Positions 62,737 to 64,000 of a DNA stretch of 64,000 nucleotides are shown piece by piece (position 1 is the first letter of the stretch; the number at the start of each line of letters is the position of its first letter). Origin of the DNA: Leptolyngbyaceae cyanobacterium JSC-12 (lineage in GTDB: Bacteria > Cyanobacteriota > Cyanobacteriia > Leptolyngbyales > Leptolyngbyaceae); the NCBI GenBank assembly GCA_000309945.1, contig CM001633.1:1510723-1574722 (forward strand). The letters are read 5' to 3'. The translations under genes and the position numbers were made by a program. Below the pieces are notes generated by a model. That model saw only the letters and a program-made list of their open reading frames with translations, was not told the origin of the DNA and searched no databases.

Positions 62737-64000
62737 ATGCTGCCCTTTGTCGCTGTGCCATCGACGATTGCTCAAGAGTTTGGGAAATATCGAGACCTGT
62801 TCTGCCGAGGCGCAGGCTTTGAGCAGGTGAGTCGCTATGTGACCGGATTGCTGTTGAGTGAGAACAAAACCTTGCAAGGGATTGCCGGACAATGGGTAGC
62901 AGGTGGGGAGGTCGGCGGACGAAGAGCGATGCACGCAGCGGTGTTTGAGGCGGGCTGGAGGAGTTCAGAGTTAATGTCCCATCATCGTGCTGTGATAGCC
63001 AAAGAGCATCAGGGGCGAGGGCGAGAAGTCATCAGTCTGGATTGGACGCTCAGCCATCACGATTGGGGCAAGCAGATCTTTGGGGTGAAGCGATCCTATG
63101 ATTATGTGGAACATCGGATGAGTTGCTTTCAAACGGTGGTGACGGCGACGATTGCGAACCGCCACCTAATTGATGGGATTGACGTGGTGGTGCAGTTTCC
63201 AGATTTTTCAGTGGCAGAACGGGAGTATCTGAAGGTGACGGCAAAATCCCACTATGACGATTTAGACCAAGTGCGAGAACGACTGATTGAGATGTTGCAT
63301 TATCACAAGAATCGATTGGAGTATCGCAAACGCACCGAGATTGCCGTCGAGATTGTGCGCCAAGTGGAAGCGGAAGGACAATTTCCCACCGCCGATTATG
63401 CGTTTGACAATGGGGTGTTGACTGTTGAGTTAACCACCATGATTGAGTCCGCAGGAAAACACTGGGTGAGTGAAGTTGAAAGTTCTCGCAACATCTTGTG
63501 GAATGACCAATGGCAACGGGTAGATGCGATTGGTTTAGAACTCAGAATCCATCACCCAGAGAGCTTTCGCCCGATTCAAGTCACTTGCCGCAACGGCGAA
63601 ACGAAACCGATTTGGGCATTTACCAAAGTCGTGCGCCTCAAGAAGTTTGGACGCAAGCGATTGGTCATCGTCCACGAGCAAGCAGATTTACAAGACCCAC
63701 CTCGCTTCCTGCTCACCGATGCGTTGCATTGGGAAAGTGGGCGAGTCATGCAGACTTGGAGTTATCGATGGTCCTGCGAGGTCTTTCATGAGGTGAGCAA
63801 ACAGCACACCGGGCTAGAGTCGGCTCAGGTGCGGAACGAGGAAGCGGTCAACCGTCACTTCCGTCTTAGTTGCGTGGCGCAGTCGATTCTGCAACGGACT
63901 GCCTGTTCTGGCGCACAATCTGAACGATTTGAGTTTGCTCAAGGCAAGCAAACGGTGGGACAGAAGCTCTATACCCTCACTCGTCAAGCCTTTGATGATT
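62737..64000 (+). CDS. DDE transposase, IS701/IS4-like (partial, runs off right edge)
   Basis: ATG 62737 (MLPFVAVPSTIAQEFGKYRD) opens a frame without a stop to the edge (421 codons). The first acidic residue is in ISLDWTLSHHDWG, the second in ADYAFDNGVLTVEL, and the catalytic Glu in SYRWSCEVFHEVSKQHTGLE with the Y-(2)-R-(3)-E-(6)-K pattern. It is intact as far as seen. Confidence 0.8.
   Translation, partial: MLPFVAVPSTIAQEFGKYRDLFCRGAGFEQVSRYVTGLLLSENKTLQGIAGQWVAGGEVGGRRAMHAAVFEAGWRSSELMSHHRAVIAKEHQGRGREVISLDWTLSHHDWGKQIFGVKRSYDYVEHRMSCFQTVVTATIANRHLIDGIDVVVQFPDFSVAEREYLKVTAKSHYDDLDQVRERLIEMLHYHKNRLEYRKRTEIAVEIVRQVEAEGQFPTADYAFDNGVLTVELTTMIESAGKHWVSEVESSRNILWNDQWQRVDAIGLELRIHHPESFRPIQVTCRNGETKPIWAFTKVVRLKKFGRKRLVIVHEQADLQDPPRFLLTDALHWESGRVMQTWSYRWSCEVFHEVSKQHTGLESAQVRNEEAVNRHFRLSCVAQSILQRTACSGAQSERFEFAQGKQTVGQKLYTLTRQAFDD

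Larger units (their letters stand above)
62628..64000 (+). mobile_element. IS701/IS4-superfamily insertion element (right end beyond window)
   Basis: It begins next to the truncated ABA4 gene and contains one long transposase gene that runs off the window. The left boundary is placed at the 36-base tandem repeat, but could lie a few bases to the left. Terminal repeats and target duplication cannot be judged without the right end. Confidence 0.6.

Noticed and set aside
62971-63244. Minus-strand small frames inside the transposase gene
   Set aside because: They are antisense to a transposase frame with visible DDE motifs.

Overview
The window is chromosomal DNA from a cyanobacterium, probably filamentous and Leptolyngbya/Oscillatoria-like (the taxonomic level is inference). 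The evidence is an allophycocyanin gene (apcF), a Psb32-type PSII repair gene, the Ftn2/ZipN division gene, arginine dihydrolase AgrE/ArgZ, a canonical NtcA promoter in front of glnA, and very frequent GCGATCGC (HIP1) palindromes.

Layout. 1-4066: one minus-strand open frame that reads from a family 2 glycosyltransferase straight into a filamentous-haemagglutinin/CHAT exoprotein and leaves the window at its left edge. 4226-6379: egtC-egtB (ergothioneine). 6531-8568: rpoZ, two small conserved cyanobacterial genes and a bile-acid:Na+ symporter-type transporter. 8752-8825: tRNA-Pro(GGG). 9046-12140: accessory island with a sterol-desaturase-like gene, a nonsense-riddled Phd antitoxin remnant, a DUF433/DUF5615 toxin-antitoxin pair and an IS630 copy. 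12882-14660: M48-like protein that has lost its zinc-binding glutamate/histidine residues. 14754-20353: DNA maintenance genes (xseA-xseB, recA, ssb) with an FHA-domain protein. 21033-23535: apcF and glnA, divergent. 23768-31398: YbjN, lipoate ligase, M50 protease, DUF2330, RnfD-like, Psb32 and CobH. 31399-32370: candidate structured RNA and an IS200/IS605 copy. 32574-42901: a long minus-strand run of TPR-glycosyltransferase, mutL, rodZ, rluB, sphS, sphR and ftn2. 43090-62243: pdhA, rbp, argZ, sfsA, an M23 peptidase, an ABC-ATPase, purS, zur, a MOSC protein, a GH-like protein, a group 2 sigma factor, a pentapeptide protein and a large multi-sensor kinase. 62423-64000: the 3' part of an ABA4-like gene cut off by a transposase gene that runs off the right edge.

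Nitrogen genes (NtcA-driven glnA; argZ for arginine catabolism), a phosphate two-component pair (sphR-sphS) and metal control (zur) are chromosomal housekeeping regulation. The more unusual features are the glycosyltransferase-exoprotein continuity, the M48 pseudoprotease, heptanucleotide repeat arrays inserted in frame in egtB, rnfD and the TPR-glycosyltransferase, and several dying genes: superoxide dismutase, Phd antitoxin, an FHA exoprotein fragment and ABA4. No CRISPR array, rRNA or prophage was seen. All functions are assigned by reading motifs; no database search was possible.
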